From the NCBI RefSeq assembly GCF_037975245.1, contig NC_092582.1, positions 2,848,501 to 2,912,500 of the forward strand: 64,000 nt of DNA, written 5' to 3'. Position numbers and translations under genes: made by a program. Below are positions 10,401 through 21,821 of the stretch, piece by piece. A model generated the notes under the pieces. The model had not been told where the DNA came from. It saw only the letters and a list, made by a program, of their open reading frames with translations, and did not search any database. Each line of letters starts with the position of its first letter. Positions within the stretch are counted from its first letter, which is position 1. This DNA comes from Apostichopus japonicus. Lineage: Eukaryota > Echinodermata > Holothuroidea > Aspidochirotida > Stichopodidae.

Positions 10401-12775
10401 AACAAATTGATGTAGCCTTAAGCATTATGGGTTGAGATCTCCTGTAGAAGTCATCTCTGGATTTGGAATGGTCTTTGGGTATCCAATTTAGGATTTCAAA
10501 GGACATTAGAAAACAATAATACTAATATTAAAATAAAAAGAATGAAGGTCTTTTACTAATTTATGTTACAAAAGCTCTAATTATGAATCTCTAAAGTTCA
10601 TTACAACTTTCAAGAATCCTTGTATTTTTTTCTACACTTTATTAAAGCTCATAAGTGCAGTTCTTCAGAAAAAGTGCAAGTGGAGCCACTGTTTTAGCTG
10701 AATACAGAGCCCAAAAGTGTCTGAACGAAAAGTCCAGGAGATTGTTGGTAAACATTGTAGTTGCTAACATGATGGAAGTACATGGGTAAGTTTTATTTTT
10801 GTAGTTGTAAACAGAGAAAATCATGATTGCTGCAATGAAATGTTTAAAACTTTAACATGTCTATGAACATGGATTAATTGACACATGTAAGTAAGTAAGT
10901 GCTCCATTGATGAAACATTTTGCTGGTCAACCCATGAAGGTAGTTGGGAAATTGGAGAGTGGCAGTAACAATTTCTGACTGCCACACTTGTGCCAATTTT
11001 TAACCAGGCTAATTGGTATGTTCCTGTTACAGAATGAGTTGTCTGTTGCTTTGTCAGATCTGATCCTGAGCTGGGGATCCATTGTAAACTTAGCCTTAAA
11101 GATCTCTTGCATTGGCCCCAAATTAGCACAATAATAGAAAAAATGTGTTTGCTTTCAAGGACAGTGATGTGACATGATCAGTATTAACCATTGAACACCA
11201 GGTATTGCTTTTCATTTTAAATATTCTCCACAGACAATACCATATGCTGAAAGACACATGTTATTGAAATTGTGTACACAAACTTAGTTGGGCTAACCCA
11301 GGCAGTTCAATTTCATTATGTTAGAAACTTTCCTAGTTCATAGCATGTTTTATTTGGGAGCTCTGACCAATACAGCAGATAGCTGAGCGCCTTTAAAGAC
11401 CCCTTTCTCCTCTGTGCAAGTGAATTTCAAGGCCCAGGTTATTAAATTCAGCATTGGTCCATTGTTGTTTTTAAGAATACACAACATTTGAACTGACCAG
11501 TATTGCAGGTTTATGGCAGATTTGTGGTGAGAGAAAAGGGCCTTTAAGTAATCACTCATTTAGTAAGGCAAACATCTAATACACTAATATCACACTTTAT
11601 TATGATATAATATACTATTACACCATATTATAATACACTTTATTTCCCCCTACATCTACCATCACAGACGGACGCCACCTACGGTCACAAAAAGAAAAAA
11701 AGAAAAATGCAGTCGGTATTGTCAACCTGTTTGAAAACCTTCAAGACCCATACACACCAACAGGTCATGTAAGTAATTAATTTAAATAAACTGCAGGAGG
11801 ACCCAAAACCCCCACCAAGGGTTTTTGGATTAAACACTTGCTGTCATAGGGACATTATTGTAAATTTTGGAACTATACTTCAAAACAGTTGTTCTGCAGT
11901 ATCATAGTTTAACATTAAATGCAGGGAAAAGGCATACATGCATAGGAGGGGAAATGGTTTGTCTAATGCAGGGCCAGTCAAATTATACATTATAGGTATC
12001 ATGATCTTTCCAGGACAAGAGGAGAACTTTTTTTCTCACTTAAAATGTTGGGACATGCATGATTTGGAACTGGACATTGCCATGGAAAACATTTCATCTC
12101 CCCCCCCCCCCTTTGCAATTCTTCCTTTAGATGCCCATGACTTCAGTAGAAACAGAGGAAGTTGTGGTTAAAGGTCTCTTGTATAAGCGCTGTAGTTTTG
12201 CTATAGTTCAAACTAAAATTACTGCCACATACTCATAATTTCTGAGAGTGTTTTTGATGGTAAAGATGTCTTGGAAGCTACTTATGAAAACTCCTAGCAA
12301 TTTTCAACCTACAGCTTAACTTGGGAAATGCTATTAAGAAATCTCCAACTGGAGAGTGGTACATAAAATGAACCACAGCTAGTACTAAGTACATTTCATT
12401 ATTATTTTCAGGAAGCTTTTTATGATGAAAGAACCAAAGAAGGATTCCTTGCAGCAAGGATAAAAAAACGTCAATAGAGGAGAACATCATTCTGAACAAT
12501 CAAACATAACTCCAAAGGACCCTGCCTGCAAGCAAGATGGAGACCCCATGCTTAAAAGGCCATTACATGCTGTGTCTGATAACCTGCAATCTGAAGATAA
12601 CACTACAGCAGATGTAAACTGGATGAAACATACCCCTGCTGTATCTACAGATTCTAATTTGGTCTTTGAGAGGATGAAAAATACTCTATTAGTGAGGAGA
12701 AACATGGTCAATGCTATGAATTCAGCAGGGCATATAATAGAGGAATTTCCACAATTCAAGATTACTCGAGGCCTT
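7301..12775 (+). CDS. CIDE-N-like domain protein gene (6 exons seen), two single-base frameshifts
   Basis: Exons at 7301-7417, 9010-9153, 9912-10075, 10661-10785, 11668-11768 and 12412-12775 have AG/GT borders. The first three junctions keep phase. The N-terminal part (MFVNFRNEERKVVVF to MVLKRGEKWG) has the pattern of the CIDE-N/ubiquitin-like fold of apoptotic nuclease regulators: basic strand, LVDREDG acidic turn, D/E-rich loop, and hydrophobic strand ending in GEKW. An acidic Ser/Thr linker follows, then a helical region (LAEYRAQKCLNEKSRRLL, IVNLFENLQDPYTPTGHEAFY, IIEEFPQFK) that I do not recognise as a named family. Exons 5 and 6 each need one A fewer in a 7-A run (11695-11701, 12462-12468) to stay open. 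With that, all junctions agree in phase. This may be assembly error or early pseudogenisation. The exon carrying the normal stop is not found after the donor at 12776. A protein-interaction role is inferred from the domain only. Confidence 0.65.
7560..7650. repeat. Cluster of TAGGCCTA-type palindromic words
   Basis: This stretch is built largely from AGGCCTA, TAGGCC and GCCTATAG words, several of them palindromic. The same words occur singly across the window (for example near 20,790 and 30,930). They may be a dispersed motif of the host genome; I assign no function. Confidence 0.35.
9010..9153 (+). CDS. Exon: second half of CIDE-N-like domain
   Basis: The exon is phase 1-1, with acceptor ATACAG and donor GTTAGT. 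It encodes KFKIAEDVILVDREDG, then DEDSLVPLLEMEPNTAIM and VLKRGEKWG. An in-frame TAG directly follows if the weak donor is ignored, so a short read-through isoform ending here is possible. Confidence 0.7.
9912..10075 (+). CDS. Exon: acidic Ser/Thr-rich linker
   Basis: Enters in phase 1 and leaves in phase 0 at GAG|GTAATC. It encodes VSPAAARVKIDSNSDTYV followed by SEEDDTQDYANLPSTSS and an MKRF basic patch. Low-complexity and probably disordered; it lies between the CIDE-N-like fold and the helical region. Confidence 0.6.
10661..10785 (+). CDS. Exon: helical region, part 1
   Basis: Enters in phase 0 after AAGTGCAG and leaves in phase 2 at CATGG|GTAAGT. It encodes LAEYRAQKCLNEKSRRLL followed by VNIVVANMMEVHG, an amphipathic helical pattern. 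The exon is too short to stand out as an open frame but fits both neighbours. Confidence 0.65.
11668..11768 (+). CDS. Exon: helical region, part 2, with 1-base frameshift in A-run
   Basis: The acceptor is ATCACAG and the donor CAT|GTAAGT. After CAT GG of the previous exon the frame reads RTPPTVTKRKKK and then hits a stop. Removing one A from the 7-A run at 11695-11701 yields NAVGIVNLFENLQDP and then YTPTGH, and lets the exon leave in phase 0 into the next exon. No alternative acceptor restores the frame. Confidence 0.6.
12412..12775 (+). CDS. Exon: C-terminal part, second A-run frameshift
   Basis: Starts in phase 0 with EAFYDERTKEGFLAARI and meets a stop just after the 7-A run at 12462-12468. 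With one A fewer, the frame continues without stops through MLKRPLHAV, NWMKHTPAVSTDSNLVF and IIEEFPQFKITRGL to a GTGAGT donor at 12776. If that donor is not used, the frame runs to a stop at 12925. Confidence 0.6.
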
Positions 12776-13959
12776 GTGAGTATGACACAAAGTATTCTGA
12801 CTGGTGTCATGTATGCTATTAGACTGTGGATTGCATGCATTTACAAGTGTGCGGGGGAGATATGTCTGTCATGGGCATGGACGTCGCTAGAGGGGGTGTG
12901 GGGGGTTGCGACTGTCGCACTTTAAACTTTCCAACTGTCGCACTCTCATTTTCACATATTCTTATAATTTGCGAGTGACCTAACATTTTCGGTCAAAATT
13001 GACCTTCAATCAGTCATTTTCACCACGTTTTCTTTGTCAAATTGAGACATTGTATCTCGCGATCCTTATACTCCACCATAAAAAACTTTGTTAGAGTTTT
13101 GTTTGTAGCACACTGTTTTACAAACCATTGTTTCATGGATTTGCTGTGAAAGAGGCAGTACCTCAGCAGACTTATGTCAGGAAAACCAGTGAACTTGTTG
13201 ACTTCAAACCACTGTCATTACTGAGGATTCAATCCAGATGTGATCATACACTTATGTCTGTCCAAGGCACATAATTTTTCAATGAGTTAATTTTGCACAT
13301 TTTTTGGCTGAAGTAACCCAGTCAGTGTTCGTTTCTAACAATTGTTTTTATCTGTGAACAGTTATTAAATTGTTTCGCCAGCTAGAATATTAGAGAACAT
13401 GCTACAAATTACCTTTTAATCAGTGTTATGTGATTGCCAATGGTTCAGTTATGTTCAAACATATAATTATCAAAGTAACACTGTGTTATAGTTCAAGTGT
13501 AAAGATATGAATACACAGTGTACATTGTATACATACATCCGGGTATTAAAGTGTGATACCATTGGTTTCCATGCATGTGTTTATCAGTTTAAGACAAAGG
13601 TATAATATTAACTTTAAGCATTTATAATATGCAAGCATTATGATCTGATTTATCTTCATTAAAAAATAAGTTTCTAATCAGTTTATGGGCTTGCTCATGT
13701 TAGACAAGCTTTTGTTCATTCTTGTTTATGCACTTAATAAGGTGTTTTCTGTACAACTGATGCTTCTAAGATGAATATAAAAAACGTGTAACACATTTAA
13801 AATGGCATCTATGGCTTTTATCTGTTGTTTATTGCTTATGCGTATTGTCCAGCCCAGACTTGGGCGATACCTTGGAAAGGTGTTTTACAAAATACAGAAT
13901 TAACACGATCTGGATTGGATAAAAAACTTGCAATTCAACATCAGTGGGAAGATCTAAAT
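12776..13959. other. No recognisable coding exon
   Basis: Follows the last exon found for the CIDE-N-like gene. A G-rich patch at 12,875-12,910 resembles a transposon edge. I searched for a continuation exon and saw none with an acceptor, open frame and matching phase. Terminal exons may have been lost, or may lie beyond repeat insertions. Confidence 0.45.
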
Positions 13960-14193
13960 AACACCATTTTTGGTGTTAAAATCAATTCAGTTAGTGTTAA
14001 TTTTACACCAACCAGAGTAACAATATCAACACCAAAGATAATGAATTTAACACCCTTTGTGGTGTAAAGAAAAGGATTCTCAACTTGGTGTTAATTTAAC
14101 ACCTGCTGGTGTTGGCAAATATGCACTCCAAAAAGAATACAAATTTAACACCATGGGTGTTAAATTTAACACCCGAGTTTTTGCAGTGTATAC
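13960..14193 (-). mobile_element. MITE-like element rich in GGTGTTAA/TTAACACC palindromes
   Basis: At least eight GGTGTTAA- or AACACC-type words occur in alternating orientation, and the segment ends in GAGTTTTTGCAGTGTA, the reverse complement of the terminus seen at 7054. The internal symmetry and the second copy argue for a non-autonomous DNA element. The left boundary is not certain. Spurious open frames at 13,825-14,305 and in the opposite strand are by-products of the repeat. Confidence 0.5.
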
Positions 14194-14261
14194 CTCGCGT
14201 AGCGCCCTGTTGCTTCCCTTCTGTGTCATGGCACGGAGCATTATAATTCAGCACAAGAACC

Positions 14262-15391
14262 CCCCCCCCCCCGGCAGCGAATATTTTTTTCCCAAACTGA
14301 ACTGACACTGAAATTATTTCCTCGATTTTGATTGGCTCTCAGCGAGCACGTGATATACTTTAGCATTCAACATGGATCCCTCCATACTCTGTCGATATCA
14401 GTATGATCAACACGAACAAATTCAAGGTATTCACACACATTAGCAACTTTCAAGAACTTTTGATTGGTATATATGAACGAAAGTATATAGTGTTATTTAC
14501 ACAATGAAGCAACGATTCCCAACTACTGCGCCCATTCAGTCCTCGATCGTTTGTTTACTCGCTTGACTCCGCTCTACACAACACATGTAATGTAGCCTAT
14601 TATACTGTGTATAGTATACTACACAATAAAACACAGTGCATTTGTAATTGTATACATGTAGCAGATGTACATATGTACGAGGTGTTTGTGTACATTCGGA
14701 GTTGCGATACTTTTAGTTTTATCATCATAAATTCAAAATATATTCAGTCAATGAATCATGATAGGCCTAGTCGAATATGCAGTGGTCATGAAGACGGCGA
14801 GCGAGTGTGTGCCAACCAGTGAGTGTACACAAAAAAGGCATTTGACGATATGTCTGTGTCTTTTGACTTGTTAACTAGTTGAATATTATACAAATAATGA
14901 ATGGTTATGAGTGCAATAGTGCAAATATTTCATGAATTGAAAGATGGAATGTTCCATTCAACGAGGCGCAGCCGAGTTGAATGGAACAAATTACATCTTT
15001 CAACGAATGAAATATTTGCACTATTGCACGAATGGAAACCATTCATTATTTGTTTTATACAACATATCATATTAAGATGGGTAAAATGCACTCATGCAAC
15101 AGATTGTTTTGAACAGGCAGGTTTCTCTGCTCTCATACCATTGAAAAAAAGTGCTAACAAAAAAGTATAACCCATGGTTCTATTTCATAGAGTGGAATAG
15201 AGCGGATTTTGCATGCAATCAACGAGCAATTGACCAATCAAATGACCAGAATACAATTAGGTGTTGTATAAAGCCTTATAACCTATACGTATGGAAACCT
15301 ATACGGAAACCTATTGGCTCGCTGAGAGCCAATCAGAATCGAAGAAATAATTTCAGTGTCATTTCAGTTTGGGAAAAAATATGCGCCCCCC
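14262..15391. mobile_element. DNA transposon with long terminal inverted repeats and a central foldback
   Basis: The left arm (about 14,262-14,352) and right arm (about 15,305-15,391) are inverted copies: both contain CCCAAACTGAA, TGACACTGAAATTATTTC and GGCTCTCAGCGAGC or their complements. Inside lies a second foldback at 14,885-15,055. I found no transposase frame, so the element is non-autonomous. Exact ends and target duplication were not resolved because the left end is a C run. Confidence 0.6.
14885..15055. repeat. Near-perfect hairpin with arms of about 75 bases
   Basis: AATAATGAATGG at the left pairs with CCATTCATTATT at the right. Inward, GTGCAATAGTGCAAATATTT pairs with AAATATTTGCACTATTGCAC, and GTTCCATTCAAC pairs with GTTGAATGGAAC. 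The loop is GAGGCGCAGCCGA. The hairpin sits in the middle of the larger inverted-repeat element. Confidence 0.75.
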
Positions 15392-18297
15392 GGCATCCAC
15401 TTGAATAAAAGGTGATAGGAACTTCCTGTATTTATTTCTCTTCACTCTCACCTGTCCTCACTACTATTGTATTTTGCCAAATCTGTACATTCTGACCTCT
15501 CCAACATACTTCCAAGGGCTCTTACATCCGAATCTACCTGACCATTCGTGAAATCTATGGTCATTCTCTTTGTATTAGAGGGAGCAGATATCTTTTCGTT
15601 ACTATGGTTACTGTATGCCCGACTTCCTTTCAAAGTACACTTACACGTGGCGTAATCTGCAGCCTATGTACAATGAATAACAACAAGTTGTTCCCAATTC
15701 TATATGCAATGTAGGCATGTGCGTATAGCCATGCCTTCGTAGCGTATGTTTGTGTGTGGGGGGGGGGGGGATGGCAAATCCATATATTTGTCCTCGTTTT
15801 GAATAACATGATTTACTTCGCTCCTCTGTTACCTGTCTCCCACTCCAACATTTGCTCGTTCCCATCTACCTAACTACACATTGGAACGTGTTAGCACTGC
15901 GCCCTCACTTTCTGAGCACCGCCCACTTACTCCTTCCGAATCTACAATTCAGTAAGAACGCTACGCATTTAATACGATATTCGTGATTGGATTGGATTAA
16001 CCTTATACTGGAATATTCTTGCTCGTCACTACTTAGAAGCACCGTATAAGTATCCTTATGTTTTCAACGTATTTTCACATGTGTTTGCTCTTCCCTCCGC
16101 TGTTAAAAAACAAGTTAACGAAGGTTTGAATAAAGAGTTCACTTTTAAAGTTGATATTTTATACAGATTTCAAAATTACACCGGTGGGTGAATTCCGGTG
16201 AAACTACGATTGTCATACGATGTTCCGTTTCTGAGTTACAAATCTTTATATATAAGCAGTTGCTCTGTATGTAAGCCCTTAAATAGCGCCACCACTTAAG
16301 TCCATGAAAACCCTTTCGATCGTAGTACAAAAGCGAGTACCGAGAAACAGTGGGTACTATAATAAATGTTTATTTTTCTGCTTAGCCAAATTTTTGGGCC
16401 GTCCGCATTTACCCATGAAATTAACGTGTGTGTATGTGGGGAGGGGGGCTATGCCTCTCCCCTACCCCACCCCTCTGGCCAGTGCACTGCTGAATGTAGG
16501 CTAACCTAAGCCTGCTCTGGGAGTAATGTAGGGAGCCAAAGAAATACATTTTTTGGAGCAATACTATACTTAGATTGAGAAATGTTGAGATCTTTCGCAG
16601 AACTGTCTCTTTAGGGCTAGGGGTACACGTATATCAGTGTTGGCTATACTATTATGTTTAGTACATATTTCCTGTTGAATTAATTAGATTCGTGTGTTGT
16701 GTTTTTCTGTGCCCAGGTTCAATCTTCGGTGACTTTTCTTCAAAAAGATCACTGCGTCGATGGACCAACTTCGCTTACAGAAACTTCGTAAAGTCTAAAT
16801 CTTCTAGGCTCTAGCCAGTATTGGCAATGAACTTCACTATACAGCCTGCATATTTCGTTATATTTGGTTTTATTTTACACCCGTATCTCTGCCTCGCGTT
16901 TCATTGATTTTGGGTCGTAAGAGTGAAAGGACCTGGAAGTTGACGTATACAGGCTTGATAAACATATATCATAGCACGTATACTTGTTCCTTTATAGTAT
17001 TTTCCATCAGTTTGAAGCATTGGGCGGTGGTACTGTTGTGTCACTTAAGCTAATTCATGCAGGGAAGCAACGACGTATATTACCGAGGTGTTGGATTTAT
17101 CTCTATAGAATAAAATTATGAAGGGCTCAGTCGCCACCACCCGCCGACCGGCAGGACATTACACAAGAAATGAAAATGAAACAACATGTCCAACCAAACC
17201 AATTGAAAATTCCCAACATTGTTTCCAAGGTCGCAAAATATAGCACCATTTTGCATCCAAGCACCCTCAATTGTACCGAATTTCTCAATGTGGTCCATAT
17301 AAGCCCCCCTCCCCCTCTTGGATTATCCCCCTCTCCCCTTACTACAAAAATTGGTGGATGACGCCCCTGAATGAATGTCGTAAGAACTTTCAAGTTTGAT
17401 CAACGGTATTTAATTTAAGTAACGCGACGGTGACGCGTTACGGGTTCCTTAATCAGAGGCCGGCAATCTGCGGCCTTTTGCTGACCCCGAACCTTCTGGA
17501 ATTTGCACAATAAAAAAAAAATGAAAATCGCAAATTGTTTTGGGCGTTTTTTCCGCTTCCTGGTTTTCAAGTTATTTTTACGAGTTGTTACATAATTTCA
17601 CTTTTATTTTCAAAATAGCTTGCCAGCAATCAGAAGGCGAACTTACTTTCACTAATTTGCATATCTGACGAATTGTATTTCACTTTTGTTTTCATTCATA
17701 AATTTGATAACTGAAATTTCACAGTTAATATGCTGGGAGAAGGGGGGGGGGGGGTTGTGTTGTTTGTATACATTGAAAAAAAAACCAGCCAGGATACCAG
17801 ATTTCATAGTTTTGGACCGCAAGTAAGCCAGCCTAAGTCCTAGATGATGAGTTAAAAGGGGTATTGCTATGCCAAAACATGTGATTAAAGTGTGTCTGAC
17901 TTGCTTCGATTTATCCGATTTGTGTTAACTGAAATTGTATGGTCTCTTTATTAGCATACGACGAACCATTTGGCTTTTTCTAGTCAAGATCTGCATTGTA
18001 ATAGCCGCGATTTATAAATACAATGATGATACTTAAAGGTATGCCAGATTTTAGAAATATGGTCACTTTTGGTCAAAATTCTAAAACTGTTTTTTAGTAC
18101 TATACCCTGGAGGAAATTTACATCACCGGGACATCAGGTCACCCTTTGTGTTCATTTAGAATGTCTGAGAAATAATTTGGAGAGTAAATACCTCCAGGAA
18201 AGTACTTTTGAAAACTTGTAGCAATTATAGCACACTATAAATTGGGGCCAATACAGACTACATTTAAGGACGCACACGAAACTAATGCTGTAGTCTT
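15392..18297. other. Repeat-rich intergenic DNA, no gene recognised
   Basis: Contains G runs (near 15,760 and 17,740), a C/T-rich stretch near 17,300-17,340 ending in GACGCCCCTG, and at 17,454 the words CAGAGGCCGGCAATCTGCGG, which resemble a hAT-type terminus but have no identified partner. No open frame here has splice support or a recognisable domain. Confidence 0.45.
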
Positions 18298-18305
18298 ATC
18301 TGAAG

Positions 18306-18684
18306 CATAGGCGTAGGAGCCTAATTTGATTTGGGGGGGGGGATCTGTAACGACTTGCTCGAAAAATATAACCAAAGATTTTCGCGCGCACTCAACATGT
18401 TAATGTGCATATCATATAGGCATTCATCGGTTATTACATCACATGCCAATAACATACAATCTTTTTCCGTGATATGACCCTTCCATGTATACAAGTATTG
18501 GGGAAGTCGTTACAATGGTAATAATAATATAAGTTTAACCATTGAAAAACACATTGCAAATTATTTTTCTTTCAGTAGGTGCCCGAAAAATTCTCAGCAT
18601 ATTGCCCGAATTTTCACAAAAATTTTCGGTTGGTGGGGGCTGCATCCGCCCAGCCCCCCCCCCCCCCCGCTTACTACGCCTATG
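18306..18684 (+). mobile_element. hAT-like MITE, family 1, copy 1, with 8-bp target duplication
   Basis: The left end is CATAGGCGTAGGAGCC and the right end, read on the minus strand, is CATAGGCGTAGTAAGCG. Both flanks carry ATCTGAAG (18,298-18,305 and 18,685-18,692), an 8-bp target duplication typical of hAT elements. G and C runs lie just inside the ends. The second copy, inverted, is at 43,392-43,759. No transposase is encoded. Confidence 0.8.
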
Positions 18685-18692
18685 ATCTGAAG

Positions 18693-21582
18693 TTTCGTGC
18701 AGACGAGAGAACCTTATTTTCAGTCGTCGAAACACGTAAATGATTACAAGAAGCATGTTTTTGAGGTCAATGGTCATTTCAGGACATCCTGTGTCATTGT
18801 GAATTTATTGTTTGTCACATCACACTACTTTTCACTATATTACTAAGATCAAGTATGCTGTACACCCATGACGTCAGATTCATGAAGAAAACTGCTCATG
18901 TTACATCATCGAAACCACGATGCAGTTTTGCATCCTCGGGGCGGGGGGGGGGCTTTAAGAGGAAAAGGTTTCTTCAATAAAATTCGATCTGATAATAAAT
19001 AAAAAAACAATCATTCTTCGTGACCAACATATATAAGGATATTAAATTTCGTTTCATTATCATCTTCCACACATGTACATATAATACAGGGAATTCAAGG
19101 GGCTTGACTCTATTATTAATAAAGGCAATCTGTTATTTCAAGGAAATATGCTTGAAGTTGAAAGTGAAACAAATGGTCACCTATGGATATATCCGATCTT
19201 CCCAGAGGCGCTAGCAAGGTATGCCGCTGGGTATTCATGTACAATAAACGGCAAGAAGCTCGCAGGAGTAACTGTAAACAATAATATACGTCATCAGCAA
19301 TATTAGTGACCAGATTTACCAAAGCTTTTCGGCCAACTCTGCCTTACTAATCGCAAACATGAATTGTAACTAGAATAACAATATATTTGGTTGTTTAACG
19401 GATTAAAGGATGATTTATTCACAAAACTTAATTTTGGTTTTGTTAATATCGTTGAAACCACTGATATTAGTCCAGGTGGTATTTCTGTAACACTATTAAT
19501 TTTTGACCATGACCCCTGAACAGCTGTGGGTCATCAGTTAAAGTGACTGGACTAAGTAGTCTAATAGATACAATATTAGGTCAGCTCCTCAGACACACCA
19601 CCGAACTCAATGATAAAAAAAGGAGACTAATATTGTCTCAAATGATAAGTCTAAAATGGTCAAAAATTTCACAAGGACAAATGGTGTTGAATCATGTCAT
19701 TCCCCACACCCCGTAAGCAGGCTGTTAGTGCAGTAAAAGGTTAATACTGTAACAACTCTTTTTGTTCAGTAACTTCTAGAGGTATAGACCTAGTTCAGAT
19801 TTCTGTGAAAACATTGCTGGAAAAGCTACATGCTTCGTGGTAAGTTCGTTTTGATGAAGCTTTTAATATTCAGACAGTATTCACGTCATATTTGCAAAAG
19901 ATTACTGTCATTTTTGGTCCTTCTAAAACTACTAACGTTTAAAAGTGTCCTATACACGCCTTATGTGATATTGTCATGGTTACAGACGACAGACTTTCAA
20001 ATCTTTTCTGAATAAAGGATTTTTCGAAGTAGAAGAGCGCCATCAACTTGAACCTTCCAACTGTCGTGCTTGTTTTGCTCTACAATATATTCGTCGGCTA
20101 GCTAGCTGTTTGTTCGATGTTCGAAGGAAGAAAATTGAAACTTGACTTAAACGGTTCATTGATTCGGGAGCCGACTTTATGGAATGCTGTTAGCTTTGTC
20201 GCAATCATATGGCTAGATTTTGCATGTTATTATTAGGACGGGTTTTTCCATGTAGAACCCTATAGATTCATTCGTGTGTAAAAAATACTTGGTAGCGCTA
20301 GAAATGTTTGTTTATACCATTGTCATTAAATAACCGTGTTCCGGGGTCCAACTCTAATAAACCGAATAATTGGACAAATGGTACAATGACAATACTAACT
20401 TGATTGTAGTGCACGTATGGAACGCGAAAAGGGCAACAGTATTTTGTTTTATAAACAAAGTGGTTTGTAGTCTAAACTAACGATGTTGCTGCTGTTTTAC
20501 CATGTTGCTATTCAAACTCACGTTGATGTCTAAACACACGTTGATGTCTTATTCTACATTTACGTCTAAACTGTTGCTGCTATCTAAAGTTACGTTGTTG
20601 CCTAAATTGATGTTGTCTTCGGTAGACTGCCCACAGCGAGTGGTCGATAACTTCGTTCGTGAAGGGTAAGTTTTAGAAATTAGTTAACATATACTGAATG
20701 AATTAATAACCATACCGAATGAGTTTACTTTTAACCCCAAATTGCGTCATTATTAGTTCAGATTGGGTTAGGCGGAATTAGTCTATATAGGCATAGGTTA
20801 GCCTATGTCCTACCTCTAGTATTCCCGGCCTGATGGTCGTAAGTCCCTATAGTTAGGATAGGGCCTAGCTCTACTAGTACTACCTAAGTACTAAGCAGTG
20901 TTGGAAAACCTTGTTCAATTTCCCGCGAACACACTTCCGATTTCCCGCCGGTGTTCGGGCAGCTAACACGCCGAGCACGCGTAGCGTGCGAGCATAAAGG
21001 CGTGGGGTCCAGGGGCCCGCCTTAGGGCCCTGGTGGGGTCAACTTACTAGGATCGCCCAACTTCAATTTAATTCCATGCTGCAGTGCAATTTAAAGAGGC
21101 CACAATCATGTTTGTGCCACGCTCGTTTCACACCAACCCGTACAAACTTTTCGGGTCTTGATTAAAGTCAAACTAAAAGCCACAACTGTGACGCAGTAAA
21201 ATGATGCCGCTATGCCATTTGGAGTGATTGTCAGTAACGTGTGTTATACAGTTGGGATGGTTTCACTTTCCACTGGTTTCTTTTCTGCAACACAAATTCA
21301 ATTGGAATCTGCACATTTATCAGTGTCTAACGGGCATTCAGTCGTTTGGTGAGCTTTGTTGTACCCTCAGTGCGTTACGTCACATATAGTGTTCGATTAA
21401 CGACCAATCACGTGAAACTGTTTCCTCTCTGCCAAGAAATTATTTCAACCATTGGTTACACTTCGAAAAAATCCACCTTTGTAGAGGATATGGTAGATGT
21501 CATCTTTCCATCGTGTCGTACTCCATGTTTGTTTCAGTAGAAGGTATCAACCCATAGTAACTAATAACTATACCAGCCAAGT
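18693..21582. other. Intergenic DNA, no gene recognised
   Basis: Holds a G run near 18,940, a short irregular array of ACGTTGATGTCTAAA-like words at about 20,510-20,620, and at 20,940-21,045 a GC-rich palindromic repeat (GCACGCGTAGCGTGCGAGC and GGGGCCCGCC/GGGCCC words) that looks transposon-derived. I see no exon with domain or splice support. Confidence 0.45.
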
Positions 21583-21807
21583 TTGACAGATAGTGACTTT
21601 AATGTTGACAATGTTATAACAGTTGAAACGGAAGATGCAGATCCGCCAAGCCTTTGTGAGCTAGCAGAGACGTGTACAGACACATTTGACTCTTTTCTCA
21701 AATTTTGTAGACTAAGAGAGGATCTCAGTGTGGGTACAATGCCCCTGGTGAAGCATATAATGTGTTACACAACCCCCACCTCTGCACTTGCCAGCCTTGA
21801 AGTATGA
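21583..21807 (+). pseudogene. Possible transposase-tail fragment (acidic open frame)
   Basis: The frame from 21,583 is open for 74 codons, preceded by an AG-type acceptor (TTTGACAG). It is acidic at first (VETEDADPPSLCELAE), then helical with SFLKFCRLREDLS. That order (acidic stretch, Pro-Pro, then an amphipathic helix ending in basic/acidic residues) resembles the tail of pogo/Tigger-type transposases. This is a weak resemblance and no DDE core is seen. It may be noncoding. Confidence 0.2.
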
Positions 21808-21821
21808 CAGGGATATATATC

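Noticed and set aside
13825-14305. Overlapping open frames on the + strand
   Set aside because: They translate the GGTGTTAA-rich repeat and a C homopolymer; no domain or splice consistency.
17107-17362. Possible further DNA transposon ending in GACGCCCCTG
   Set aside because: The right end looks like a hAT terminus, but I found no matching left end and no 8-bp target duplication.
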